From assembly GCA_964357255.1 (NCBI GenBank), contig CAYHKQ010000050.1:1-20155 (forward strand): a stretch of DNA of 20,155 bases. Direction: 5' to 3'. Source of the DNA: JBBTIS01 sp038059855 (GTDB lineage Bacteria > Elusimicrobiota > Elusimicrobia > JACQPE01). Below the pieces are notes generated by a model. That model was not told the DNA's origin. It did no database searches and saw only the letters and a program-made list of their open reading frames with translations. Below, piece after piece: positions 9,362-17,064 of the stretch. Made by a program: the position numbers and the translations under genes. Each line of letters begins with the position of its first letter. Positions within the stretch are counted from its first letter, which is position 1.

Positions 9362-11070
9362 GACCCTTCAAGCGGGCTCGGTAAAATGTGGGGTCTCAAG
9401 GACCGCGCAGACCCTTTTTGCACCTCGATTTCCGAAATCAACAGCGATGGAGCCGTCACGCTGACCGGCACCGCGCCGGATGGCCCGTTATCTAAAAAAT
9501 TTCCGGTTTCAGCGTCGGCGCCCGTCGCCAAAATTGACTGCATAAGCTTTATCGGCGTTCCCACAATTTCTCCATTGTGCACCAACTCTTCATGCCCGTC
9601 GGGATAAACGAAATACATCATCTGCACAGCGGCGCGCATCGTCTGATGCGAGCCGGTTCGGTCTTCATTCTGAATCGTTTCCAGGCCCGCCACGCGCACG
9701 CCGAACCGCAATTTGCGGCGCTCGACCTCCTTAATCAGTCGCTGGCGCATCTCTTCAGGAGTCAATGCCAGGCTGGAACGAACGACTAAATTGGCCGCGC
9801 GCGCGTGAGCGCGGCTTGAGGAGGAGGCCCGCCCATGCCCATTAGAAAAAGCGGGCAAACTTTTGACCGGATGGCGCGATAGAAGAAAACTTTTCAAAAC
9901 TCCCTTGTCGATCAGCGTAACGGGCCGGGGCGACACCCCTTCTTCATCCCTCAAATAATACCCTGCCAAACGAACGCCGTCTAAAAATTCCATGGTCGGG
10001 TCATCCTCCAGCGTCAAAAATTCCGGTAGAATAATTTTTCCTATTTTTTCGCGGAACGTCTGCGGCTCTTGGGGATCGCGCTGGCGTTCCCCTTCAAGCC
10101 GCGAAGCAAAAGCGAGAAAGAGGGCCCCCGCCGCTTGCGAGTCAATCAAACAAGGCGCCACGGCGGCTCTCGCCTCCGAAGAAATATAAAGTTCAAGATA
10201 CGATTTTTCAAGAGCCTCGGCGGCTTCACGAATTTTACCGGCGGAGGGCAGGTCGCCGGAATCACCGGCATAAAAAGTCTTGGTCACATGAAGGGGAAGG
10301 CCGAGCCGGCTTCTTCCGAAAATACTCAGGTATACGGACTTAAGGCCCTGCGCGGAAAAAAGCTCCGCACCCTCGGAATTTAGGAAATAAACCCGGTTCC
10401 GGCGGTTATCCAGACGTATTAGGGAACGAAAAACTTTGGCGTTGGTCCCCAGGCGGCGCGACTGCTCAAGTAAAATTTTTTCATAATTTTTAATGAAATC
10501 GTCCGAATCCAGCGCCTCGTCCCGCGTGGCCGGGGCCACGGCGGAGATGGAATGCTCCCTGGAAAAATCATCGGTGGCATAATCCGGGGTCCCCTCGGCG
10601 GAGCGGCGCGCTTTTTTGGAATAGTACATCCCGCAGGCGTCTTTGTAAGACTCGTCAAGGGCATTGCGAATATGATGGCGCGCATGAGCGGGGTCAACCC
10701 AAAAAGCGACGGCATGATCGCCTGTGGCCGGCGTCCAACTGTCCTGACTCTGGTCCATCTCATAGGCGCCCACGCGGACATCTGGAACAAGATACCAACG
10801 CCTGTTTTCGCTGAAAAAATTTTTTGTGCCGTCCCTAAATCCGGACTGATAAGACCATTCCTGGGTTGCCCTAAGACTAATGAAATAGGGTCGAGGGTAG
10901 TCCTCATAACGCAGACCTTCTAAGGCACGACGCATCTCCAGGCGCATGGGCGCGAGGAGTTCCTCGGGGGACTGGGCGTAAAGAGACCCAAAAAATGAGA
11001 CGTTGGACGTGAAAAAAAAGAGGGCATAAAACGAAAAATGGGGAATTGGGAACAAAAAAAATCTGCTCAT
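9358..11070 (-). CDS. Exported TldE-like protein, degenerate paralogue of TldD
   Basis: A 570-residue TldD/PmbA-family protein. The first 32 residues are a signal peptide ending 'GSLYA|QSPEE'. It aligns along its length with its upstream neighbour: 'VYFLNSEGAEL' with 'RLLVNSEGTHL', 'CLIDSQAAGALF' with 'ALIDGESTGVFF', 'GVLKSFLLSRHPV' with 'GILKGYLMSRRPI'. The zinc motif is gone: where TldD has HEALGH this protein reads FLAFAS (318-323), and the C-terminal cysteine is replaced ('FLDNGPSGAVPV'). It is therefore a non-catalytic partner, as TldE/PmbA is for TldD in the cytosolic heterodimer. Its ATG overlaps the tldD-like stop by 4 bases and its stop overlaps folD by 4 bases. The target peptide is unknown. 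Confidence 0.8.
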   Translation of the reverse strand: MSRFFLFPIPHFSFYALFFFTSNVSFFGSLYAQSPEELLAPMRLEMRRALEGLRYEDYPRPYFISLRATQEWSYQSGFRDGTKNFFSENRRWYLVPDVRVGAYEMDQSQDSWTPATGDHAVAFWVDPAHARHHIRNALDESYKDACGMYYSKKARRSAEGTPDYATDDFSREHSISAVAPATRDEALDSDDFIKNYEKILLEQSRRLGTNAKVFRSLIRLDNRRNRVYFLNSEGAELFSAQGLKSVYLSIFGRSRLGLPLHVTKTFYAGDSGDLPSAGKIREAAEALEKSYLELYISSEARAAVAPCLIDSQAAGALFLAFASRLEGERQRDPQEPQTFREKIGKIILPEFLTLEDDPTMEFLDGVRLAGYYLRDEEGVSPRPVTLIDKGVLKSFLLSRHPVKSLPAFSNGHGRASSSSRAHARAANLVVRSSLALTPEEMRQRLIKEVERRKLRFGVRVAGLETIQNEDRTGSHQTMRAAVQMMYFVYPDGHEELVHNGEIVGTPIKLMQSILATGADAETGNFLDNGPSGAVPVSVTAPSLLISEIEVQKGSARSLRPHILPSPLEGS

Positions 11071-12770
11071 TCAAATATCGGTCCTTTTAAAATAGGCGGA
11101 CGAAACCTGTCTTCTGGCTGACGCTGTAACTCGATTTCAGAAACGATCACGGAGGGGGCGATGTGAGTGACCGGAATAAAACCCGAACTTGAGCCGCAGT
11201 AAGCGTTCTTGACTATAAGCTCGCTTCCCGCCGCCACTATTTTTTGAATGGAAACAAGCGGCGTGCCCACGTATTCCAAGCCGCGCACCAACACTTCCGT
11301 GCCATCAGGATGAACGCGGTACACAAGGCGGGGCCGGCCGATAAAACTCTGGCTCGATCCCCTGTTGGTTTGGGCTTCACCGGAACGCATGGCCACAAGA
11401 CGAAAGGCCAATGGGGAGCGACGGGATTGCATCTCCTTGAGTAAGCGCTTTTTAAGGCCGGCCTGATCCAAACCTTTTTTGGACTCGATGATAAGAACGG
11501 ACATGCGCCCCTCCGGCAAATTATCCGCGTCCGAACGTCCGGAACCGTTGGAATGAAGAAACCCTGCGATCGGGCGGCGAGACATCAGATAGCCTTTAAG
11601 AATGCCGTCCTCAACCAAAGGAATCCGCCTGGCGGCCACGCCTTCGCTGTCATAAAAATAATGCGCGCCGAGCGCCATTCCTTGAAAGCCGGCCAATGTG
11701 GGATCGGAATAAACACTCAAAAACTCAGGGATGACGGAGGCGCCGATTTTGCCTTTGAACGTCTGGAGTTCATTTTTTTCACGTTGGCGATGCCCCTCCA
11801 AGCGATGACCCAGCGCCTCGTGAAAAAACACACCCGTAGATTCGCCGTCAATTAACGCGGGGGAGAGTTCCGGCAATTGAAGTGGCGCGGTCTTGAGGGC
11901 CGCAACCTCTTGGGCAACCGCGCCCACTAAGACGGCCATTTGTTCTTCGTCGGGCAATTGTCCCGAATAGCGCAATTGTCCGCTTCGAAAGGAATCCACT
12001 CCCAGGCCGTCCGCGGCGCGCGCTTCGCCATAAATATAAAAGGAATACGGCGTGTAATTCGCCTCCTGGATAAGATGGGTTCCTTCGGAATTGACCAGCA
12101 AACGCAAATCGGAGCGAAAGGCCAGGGAAACATAGCCCATCGACACTTGCGGATACCGCCGCAATTCGCGCGAAGCGCTCCGGCAGATCGCCTCCATGCG
12201 CTTGCTATCGAGTTGGGGCGGCTCCTCGGGCAGGACTACGCTGCGCGACGCCTGTTCACGGGAAAAATCCGGCAATTTTTCTTCCTCCAATTCCTCGGCC
12301 AAGCGCGCCTTTTTGTCAAGATACTTTCGTAGCGCATTTTTATACGCGGAATCCGTCAGGCGCCAAAAAATTTGCCGGATAACCGCGGCGTCAAAATTCG
12401 CGCTACCAACGGATAATTTCTCGGCCGTTGCGATTCCCTCCCAGGTGTTATCCAAGTCATAACTGCCGACCCGGGCTTCAACAAACGGCGTTTGTTGTAG
12501 AGACTCGGAGCGCTGTCCCACGTCGCCATAACTGCACACGACCGAATATTTCTTGCTCAAAGAGAGACGGTAAAGCAAAAAATAGGGGGGGCCGAAGTCG
12601 TCCAGGCGAAGCTCCCGCGTCGAACGCTCCATCTCAGCCTGCATGGCGGAAAGGACGCGCTCATAATCCTGGGCCCAGGACAAATGATTAAAGACCCCGA
12701 AAGCGAAAACGCCAAAAACAACGGCGCGCGTGAGAACGCGCCCGCGCCTATTGCTACGAATGTTTTTCAT
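11067..12770 (-). CDS. Exported TldD-like zinc metalloprotease
   Basis: A 567-residue member of the TldD/PmbA family, which degrades or matures small peptides. The zinc motif HExxxH is intact at 317-322 (HEALGHRLEG) and the distal zinc cysteine is C525 in 'NAYCGSSSGFIPV', so it should be active. Unlike E. coli TldD it starts with a signal peptide: basic residues 2-15, a hydrophobic stretch 16-27 and a likely cut after 'LSWA' (33/34), so it probably acts in the periplasm. A GAAGG ribosome binding site lies very close before the ATG. The gene overlaps the upstream reductase-like gene by 17 bases and the downstream paralogue by 4, so the three are probably made together. Exported members of this family exist in several phyla; their substrates are mostly unknown. 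Confidence 0.85.
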   Translation of the reverse strand: MKNIRSNRRGRVLTRAVVFGVFAFGVFNHLSWAQDYERVLSAMQAEMERSTRELRLDDFGPPYFLLYRLSLSKKYSVVCSYGDVGQRSESLQQTPFVEARVGSYDLDNTWEGIATAEKLSVGSANFDAAVIRQIFWRLTDSAYKNALRKYLDKKARLAEELEEEKLPDFSREQASRSVVLPEEPPQLDSKRMEAICRSASRELRRYPQVSMGYVSLAFRSDLRLLVNSEGTHLIQEANYTPYSFYIYGEARAADGLGVDSFRSGQLRYSGQLPDEEQMAVLVGAVAQEVAALKTAPLQLPELSPALIDGESTGVFFHEALGHRLEGHRQREKNELQTFKGKIGASVIPEFLSVYSDPTLAGFQGMALGAHYFYDSEGVAARRIPLVEDGILKGYLMSRRPIAGFLHSNGSGRSDADNLPEGRMSVLIIESKKGLDQAGLKKRLLKEMQSRRSPLAFRLVAMRSGEAQTNRGSSQSFIGRPRLVYRVHPDGTEVLVRGLEYVGTPLVSIQKIVAAGSELIVKNAYCGSSSGFIPVTHIAPSVIVSEIELQRQPEDRFRPPILKGPIFE

Positions 12771-13677
12771 ACGCCTTCAACATGGCATAAAATTTTGTCA
12801 ACACCGGACAAGGCAAACGGCGCTCCCGGGCTCTATTAATAAAAGGTCCCAGCACAGCGTCGGCTGCAGACCTGCGCCCTTGGACAAATTCCTGAAACAT
12901 CAAAGGACGGTGCTCCTTAGCCGGGCCGGCCAACGAATCCGGCCAGGGCCGCGCCGCGTCAAATATCAGGCGGCGCGAGCCGGCCCTCATAATAGAGGCC
13001 GTTTCCTCAAGAGCCCGGGCCGCCATTTCCTTGGCCGGCTCGCTCTCAAGAATTTCTCCGTAGGTCTTGCGCAACAAAACGCTGGTTGGGCCGAAAGAAG
13101 CGGCCCAAGCCGCTCGGCTCCAAAGCAAATCATCGAGCGGCCCTTGCTCCCAGCCGAAACCGAGAGAAACAGAATTTAGAAATTGAACAAGGCGCCCAAT
13201 CGCGGGCGACAAGGATGCGCCGCGATGGATCCCCAAGGTGGGGCGACGCGCCATCGCCTCCCAGGCAATGCGCCCGTCTTTGATCGCGTCCGCGCTGCCG
13301 TTTAAGAAAGCGAAAACAACGGGGTGCGGTTTGGCCCATTTTTGAATCTCCCGGCTTGGCCCCGCGACCTGGGATAGGTTCACAAAAAAACCGCCTCGAG
13401 CCAACATGGGACGGCCTTGGTTTAGCAAGGGTTTCAGAGGCGCGCCGCTGTCGAGTAAAAAAAGGCAATCTAAATTTTTCGCGCGATGCGCCACGGTAAA
13501 ACTGCCGGGCGAAATCCGCCGTTGCCGCGTGTTTTCGATAATTGTAAAACCCTTCGCAGGCAACGGCCGGCGCGAAAACATATCAATCAAAACCGGCCGG
13601 CCATGCGCGCGTCCATGGCAAAAATGAGACAACAAAAAAAAGCCGGCGGCGTGAGTCCCCGCAACCCCGATGTTCAT
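12754..13677 (-). CDS. Ketopantoate-reductase-like (PanE/ApbA) protein, catalytic residues lost
   Basis: A 307-residue protein with the layout of 2-dehydropantoate 2-reductase: an N-terminal Rossmann-like domain and a helical C-terminal domain. The best match is the C-terminus ('LMFQEFVQGRRSAADAVLGPF', then 'RERRLPCPVLTKFYAML'), which mirrors 'SMLQDVEAGRPTEIDAL...GIPTP' of PanE. The glycine loop is atypical ('GVAGTHAAGF' instead of GxGxxG). The catalytic Lys and Asn of the 'WxKxxxN' helix appear as Arg188 and Ala192 ('LLWSRAAWA'), and the Ser and Glu of the C-terminal motif appear as Leu and Ala. It may bind a nucleotide without reducing ketopantoate, or act on another substrate. It overlaps the tldD-like gene by 17 bases, which suggests a joint role. 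Assignment to the fold is moderate; function is unknown. Confidence 0.6.
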   Translation of the reverse strand: MNIGVAGTHAAGFFLLSHFCHGRAHGRPVLIDMFSRRPLPAKGFTIIENTRQRRISPGSFTVAHRAKNLDCLFLLDSGAPLKPLLNQGRPMLARGGFFVNLSQVAGPSREIQKWAKPHPVVFAFLNGSADAIKDGRIAWEAMARRPTLGIHRGASLSPAIGRLVQFLNSVSLGFGWEQGPLDDLLWSRAAWAASFGPTSVLLRKTYGEILESEPAKEMAARALEETASIMRAGSRRLIFDAARPWPDSLAGPAKEHRPLMFQEFVQGRRSAADAVLGPFINRARERRLPCPVLTKFYAMLKAYEKHS

Positions 13678-13684
13678 CAGGATT

Positions 13685-13713
13685 AGGCTACAATTTCAAC
13701 GCCGGCCTGCCAA
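13685..13713 (-). promoter_or_regulatory. Candidate promoter of the reductase-like / tldD / folD operon
   Basis: On the minus strand TTGGCA (13713-13708) and TAGCCT (13690-13685) are separated by exactly 17 bases. The -10 ends 7 bases before the ATG at 13677, so the transcript would begin at or next to the start codon. No ribosome binding site precedes that ATG, which agrees with a leaderless transcript. Confidence 0.4.
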
Positions 13714-13759
13714 GGCGCGAGGCGAACTTTTTTGTGAGGAATTTGTGTTAGACGCGCGA

Positions 13760-14098
13760 TCAAAAATTTCTTGGGTCTTCGCCGCGGTCTTTGCGCGCCG
13801 GGTCGAACAAGGGAAGCGGGACAGAATCCGTGGTAATCAATTTTTCCTGAAGCCATTTATCAACTAAAATTTTATAAAAACGATACTGTCGGCCAATTTT
13901 TGAAGCGGGAATTTTTTTCCCGCTAATCATGGCATAAATTTTTGATTTTCCAATGCCCAAATAGCTCGACAGTTCTTTGATGTCCATGATCTCGGGAACA
14001 CCGGTTGCGGAAAATGGACGCTCTATATGCTTTTTTCTTTTCTTTTGAGCAATTGGTTTTTCTGACTGACTTTCTTTTTTGTTATCAAATTCTTCCAT
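13760..14098 (-). CDS. Small excisionase-type helix-turn-helix protein
   Basis: A 112-residue basic protein. Residues 1-30 are a lysine-rich, probably flexible N-terminus. Residues 37-88 form a MerR/excisionase-like winged helix ('IMDIKELSSYLGIGKSKIYAMI', then 'KIPASKIGRQYRFYKILVDKWLQ'), the domain family that binds DNA through 'x-S-x-x-Y' recognition helices and an arginine-rich wing. The tail (90-112) is proline- and charge-rich. The family includes phage excisionases, but free-standing chromosomal copies also act as regulators. No integrase or phage gene is nearby, so a regulatory role for the flanking operon or the origin region is more likely. It has its own promoter at 14110-14138. Confidence 0.75.
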   Translation of the reverse strand: MEEFDNKKESQSEKPIAQKKRKKHIERPFSATGVPEIMDIKELSSYLGIGKSKIYAMISGKKIPASKIGRQYRFYKILVDKWLQEKLITTDSVPLPLFDPARKDRGEDPRNF

Positions 14099-14109
14099 AC
14101 TTTGCTTTA

Positions 14110-14138
14110 TTTATACATAAATTACCATAAATTTTCAA
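14110..14138 (-). promoter_or_regulatory. Promoter of the HTH gene
   Basis: On the minus strand TTGAAA (14138-14133) and TATAAA (14115-14110) are spaced 17 bases apart, close to the sigma-70 consensus, in a very AT-rich stretch. The -10 ends 11 bases before the ATG at 14098, leaving a leader of about 5 bases. The -35 directly abuts the stop codon of the upstream secreted-protein gene. Confidence 0.6.
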
Positions 14139-15218
14139 TTAATTTTTAATATAAACGACAAAATTGTCCGTGCTACCTGAATTTCCCCATTCATCCCATG
14201 CCGTTATTCTTAAATAAGCCTGCTCAATTTTATTGTTTCCTGGAATAAGATTTCCGATTTCCCGCACAATTCTGTCTCTCAAAACAAGCACCTGAAAAGG
14301 CGGGCTAAAATAGGATTTTCCAAAGGCAACCCATCCTTTTCCATCAATGGATATTTCAGGGCGCACGCGATCAAGGTTGCGGGCAATCACTTGAATCTCC
14401 CAAAGATAGGCCTTGGGGCTTTCCTTAAAACTCAATAAATCTACCTTAACCGCTTCCGCTTTATTAACAGGAATCAGCTTGATAGCCAAGGCCGGAGCAT
14501 AGGTGTTAAGTTTGGTTTCCAATGAATCCTCGACATGGATCGGCGGTACGCCTTGAATGGAATGATTTAGCCATGCTTCGATTGGCCCATTAGCGATGGT
14601 GGCAGCCAAAATTGGTCCGGAACTGGCGCTGATAATGCCGGGCGTATTAGACCAGATGCCCAAATAATTATCGGATTTAAAACTAATTTTGGACAAAGGA
14701 ATTTCCACCCAATGCCAACGGGATTCACCTTCCCCGTGGTAAGCTTCGCCGTCGTTGCCATCAAGAGGAAGGTCTTCGCAACTCGTTAAATAAAACGAAT
14801 CGGAAGACTTCCAAGATGGAGTGGCGGCGGCGCCGATATAAATATCGCATGGCACGCTTTCACGATCCCAGCGCAAGTCAGTTCCGGCGGGCTTGCTTTT
14901 TACCCGCCCCAATTTGGCTCCAAGGTAGGCCCGCGCATACAATGTGTCCTTGCTCGGCGGCGCGAGCTTTACAATCCACATGGAATTGTAACCCACGTAC
15001 CATTGCCCATCCCATCCGGTATTGGCAAAAAGATCGAAGTCATGAGGCGAGCGCCCCAGGGTCAGATAGATTGGTTCCGGTTGCTGAGCGAGTAAAAAAA
15101 ATGACGGGATGAGGAGACAATAAGACAATGAGACCAAAAAGAAGACGAAATGCCTGGCAAGAGTAATTATTGCGCTTTTGCCCTTGCCGGGCATAGTAAA
15201 AAATTTCTTCCTCCCCAT
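14139..15218 (-). CDS. Secreted protein of unknown function
   Basis: A 359-residue protein that I do not recognise. The N-terminus is a signal peptide: basic start, hydrophobic core around residues 18-43 ('FVFFLVSLSYCLLIP') and a likely cut near 'LLAQQ'. Met9 is an alternative start. The mature part is rich in aromatic residues and beta-strand patterns ('GWDGQWYVGYNSMWIVKL', 'WHWVEIPLSKISF', 'NYLGIWSNTP') and ends with 'LRITAWDEWGNSGSTDNFVVYI', which looks like an Ig- or fibronectin-type strand set. A multi-domain beta-sandwich surface or periplasmic protein is plausible. Its ATG overlaps the parB stop codon by one base (TAATG), so it is translated from the par transcript. No homologous function can be named. 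Confidence 0.7.
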   Translation of the reverse strand: MGRKKFFTMPGKGKSAIITLARHFVFFLVSLSYCLLIPSFFLLAQQPEPIYLTLGRSPHDFDLFANTGWDGQWYVGYNSMWIVKLAPPSKDTLYARAYLGAKLGRVKSKPAGTDLRWDRESVPCDIYIGAAATPSWKSSDSFYLTSCEDLPLDGNDGEAYHGEGESRWHWVEIPLSKISFKSDNYLGIWSNTPGIISASSGPILAATIANGPIEAWLNHSIQGVPPIHVEDSLETKLNTYAPALAIKLIPVNKAEAVKVDLLSFKESPKAYLWEIQVIARNLDRVRPEISIDGKGWVAFGKSYFSPPFQVLVLRDRIVREIGNLIPGNNKIEQAYLRITAWDEWGNSGSTDNFVVYIKN

Positions 15219-16060
15219 TAAATAGATCCTGCAGGGTTAGCGATTAGGCGTCGTTTTAACCCTTCAAAATGCTCAATACTACTGAATTGAATGGAAATCC
15301 ATCCAGAACGGTTCTTCCCCCGCCAATTCAAACGGACCCGCGTTCCCAATGCCTTTTGAAGTTCTTCCTCCAATGATGTCAAATTCGGATCAGGGCGACG
15401 AACCTTTTTTTTACGCTCAATGTCCCGAACATTCCAGTGCTTCGACCCTTGGGCAATTTCGCGCGCCAGCTTTAGTCGCTCCTGGGCATCATCAAGAGAA
15501 AGAAGCGCCTTGGCCTGTCCTTCGCTCAAATGGCCGACCGCTATGTATTCTTGTATCTCCTCATCTAAGCCAAGAAGGCGCAATAGATTGGAAACTCGCG
15601 GCCTGGAAAGCCCGACGAGTTGGGCGATTTCTTCGTGGGTCAATTGAAATTCCGCGGCCAACCGCTCAACAGCCTGGGCCAACTCAAGCGGATTCAAGTC
15701 AGCTCGCTGAACATTTTCAACAATCCCGATCAGGGCCGACTCTTTGCTGGCAAAATTTTTAATAATCGCAGGAATTGTTTTTAGACCGGCTATTTTTGCG
15801 GCTCGCAGTCGGCGCTCGCCTGCCAAAAGAACATAGCCGCCGGCCGGCTTGGCGCTTACGAGAACGGGCTCAAGTATGCCGAATGCCTTAATGGAATCAG
15901 ACAATGATTTAAGTCCGGCTTCGTCAAAATTTTTCCGCGCCTGATAAGAGCTAACGCTGATGGAATCCAACATGATTTCTTTGTCTAAAGCGCCTGGCGT
16001 AGCTGTCTCTGGTTTTGGACCAAGCAATAAATCCAACCCACGGCCCAATCTATTTACCAT
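15218..16060 (-). CDS. parB: Chromosome-partitioning protein ParB
   Basis: CTP-dependent DNA clamp that loads at parS and spreads to organise and segregate the origin region. Length 280 residues is typical. In order: basic N-terminus 'MVNRLGRGLDLLLG' (the ParA-contacting segment), 'QARKNFDE', 'GILEPVLV', the CTP-binding box 'LLAGERRLRAAK', 'ENVQRADLNPLE' and the helix-turn-helix 'THEEIAQLVGLSRPRVSNLLRL'. The C-terminal dimerisation segment runs to the end ('GWISIQFSSIEHFEGLKRRL'). The start is fixed by a strong ribosome binding site (16064-16071). It lies 118 bp downstream of parA, and two parS sites lie 1-2 kb upstream. Confidence 0.97.
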   Translation of the reverse strand: MVNRLGRGLDLLLGPKPETATPGALDKEIMLDSISVSSYQARKNFDEAGLKSLSDSIKAFGILEPVLVSAKPAGGYVLLAGERRLRAAKIAGLKTIPAIIKNFASKESALIGIVENVQRADLNPLELAQAVERLAAEFQLTHEEIAQLVGLSRPRVSNLLRLLGLDEEIQEYIAVGHLSEGQAKALLSLDDAQERLKLAREIAQGSKHWNVRDIERKKKVRRPDPNLTSLEEELQKALGTRVRLNWRGKNRSGWISIQFSSIEHFEGLKRRLIANPAGSI

Positions 16061-16063
16061 TAT

Positions 16064-16071
16064 TCACCTCC
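16064..16071 (-). promoter_or_regulatory. Ribosome binding site of parB
   Basis: GGAGGTGA, a full-length complement to the 16S anti-SD end, lies 3 bases before the parB ATG. It is the best ribosome binding site in the window and implies that parB is translated more strongly than its neighbours. Confidence 0.8.
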
Positions 16072-16178
16072 ACAAATAACGCTATTATCACAATTGATCG
16101 GGCAGATACAGGAGGATATAAAAATCACCCCGCACGTTCTTCCTCCATTGGGTTGCCTCTTAACACAACATGTGCCGA

Positions 16179-16943
16179 TTAAGATGAAATTCGCACAAGA
16201 AATTCTTTGCCCATATCCATGTAAGCCTGGGACCCTTGAGATCTTGGCGCATAAACATGGATCGGCATTGAATAACCTGGCGCTTCGGCAATCCGAATGC
16301 TTCTTGGCACCACCGTATCCCAAACAAGCCCAGGGAAAAATTCAACAACCTCTTTAAACACCGCCTGGCTAAGTTGCAATCTTGAATCGAACATGGAAAA
16401 CACAATCCCTAGTATTGATAAGTCTGGATTTTGTGTTTCCTTAACCCTGTTAATAGTTTGATTTAGAAACGAAAGGCCCTCCAAAGCATAGTATTCCGCT
16501 AGCATGGGGATCAAGACATGGTTTGCGGCGCAAAGCGCATTAACCGTCAATAGTCCCAATGATGGAGGGCAATCAATTAAAATATATTTATACATCTCAT
16601 TCACCGCCTCAAGAGATGCCTTGAGGCGATTTTCTCGATGATCTAAATCTTTAAGCAATAGCTCAATTCCAACTAAATTGTGCGAGGATGGGAGCAGGTC
16701 TAGAAATTCAATCTTAGTCGGGGAAAGGGCCGATAAAAGAAGAGCCGGCTCCAGTAGAACGTCAGAGACATCGTAGGCCGCTTGTGACGAAAAACCAAGA
16801 CCGCTACTTAAATTCGCCTGGGAATCAAAATCAACGACTAAAACTTCTTGGGATAAATAAGCCAAAGAAACGGCAAGATTCAATGCTGTGGTTGTCTTCC
16901 CAACGCCACCCTTTTGATTAACAACGGCAATCACCTTGGCCAT
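16179..16943 (-). CDS. parA: Chromosome-partitioning ATPase ParA
   Basis: Deviant-Walker ATPase (Soj type) that moves ParB-parS complexes along the nucleoid. At 254 residues it is a short chromosomal ParA lacking the N-terminal DNA-binding extension of plasmid ParA. The deviant Walker A box 'QKGGVGKTT' lies at residues 10-18 with the signature lysine. 'VLVVDFDSQANLSSGLG' is Walker A' and 'YILIDCPPSLGLLTVNAL' is Walker B. It precedes parB on the same strand; a parS site lies in its upstream region at 17043-17058. The ATG at 16943 is preceded by an AT-rich stretch with a possible -10 (TATATT, about 27 bases upstream) and only a weak ribosome binding site. Confidence 0.97.
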   Translation of the reverse strand: MAKVIAVVNQKGGVGKTTTALNLAVSLAYLSQEVLVVDFDSQANLSSGLGFSSQAAYDVSDVLLEPALLLSALSPTKIEFLDLLPSSHNLVGIELLLKDLDHRENRLKASLEAVNEMYKYILIDCPPSLGLLTVNALCAANHVLIPMLAEYYALEGLSFLNQTINRVKETQNPDLSILGIVFSMFDSRLQLSQAVFKEVVEFFPGLVWDTVVPRSIRIAEAPGYSMPIHVYAPRSQGSQAYMDMGKEFLVRISS

Positions 16944-17042
16944 GAAGCATGAGTTTACCTAAAAATAAGAATATAAAGCAAACCAAAAATACCAGAGGAA
17001 AATTTATTAAGGGGTGGGGTAAAAATTCTTTTAACCCTGAAA

Positions 17043-17058
17043 TGTTCCACGTGGAACA
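17043..17058. promoter_or_regulatory. parS site 1 (ParB binding site)
   Basis: TGTTCCACGTGGAACA is a perfect 16-bp palindrome differing only at symmetric positions from the canonical TGTTTCACGTGAAACA. It starts 6 bases beyond the mnmG stop codon and lies about 100 bp upstream of parA. It could also let ParB influence parA transcription. Confidence 0.93.
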
Positions 17059-17064
17059 ATCCGC

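Noticed and set aside
14099..14160. AT-rich stretch with a one-mismatch DnaA box (TTATACATA) as a possible origin
   Set aside because: Only a single imperfect box is present, and the stretch is explained by the HTH-gene promoter.
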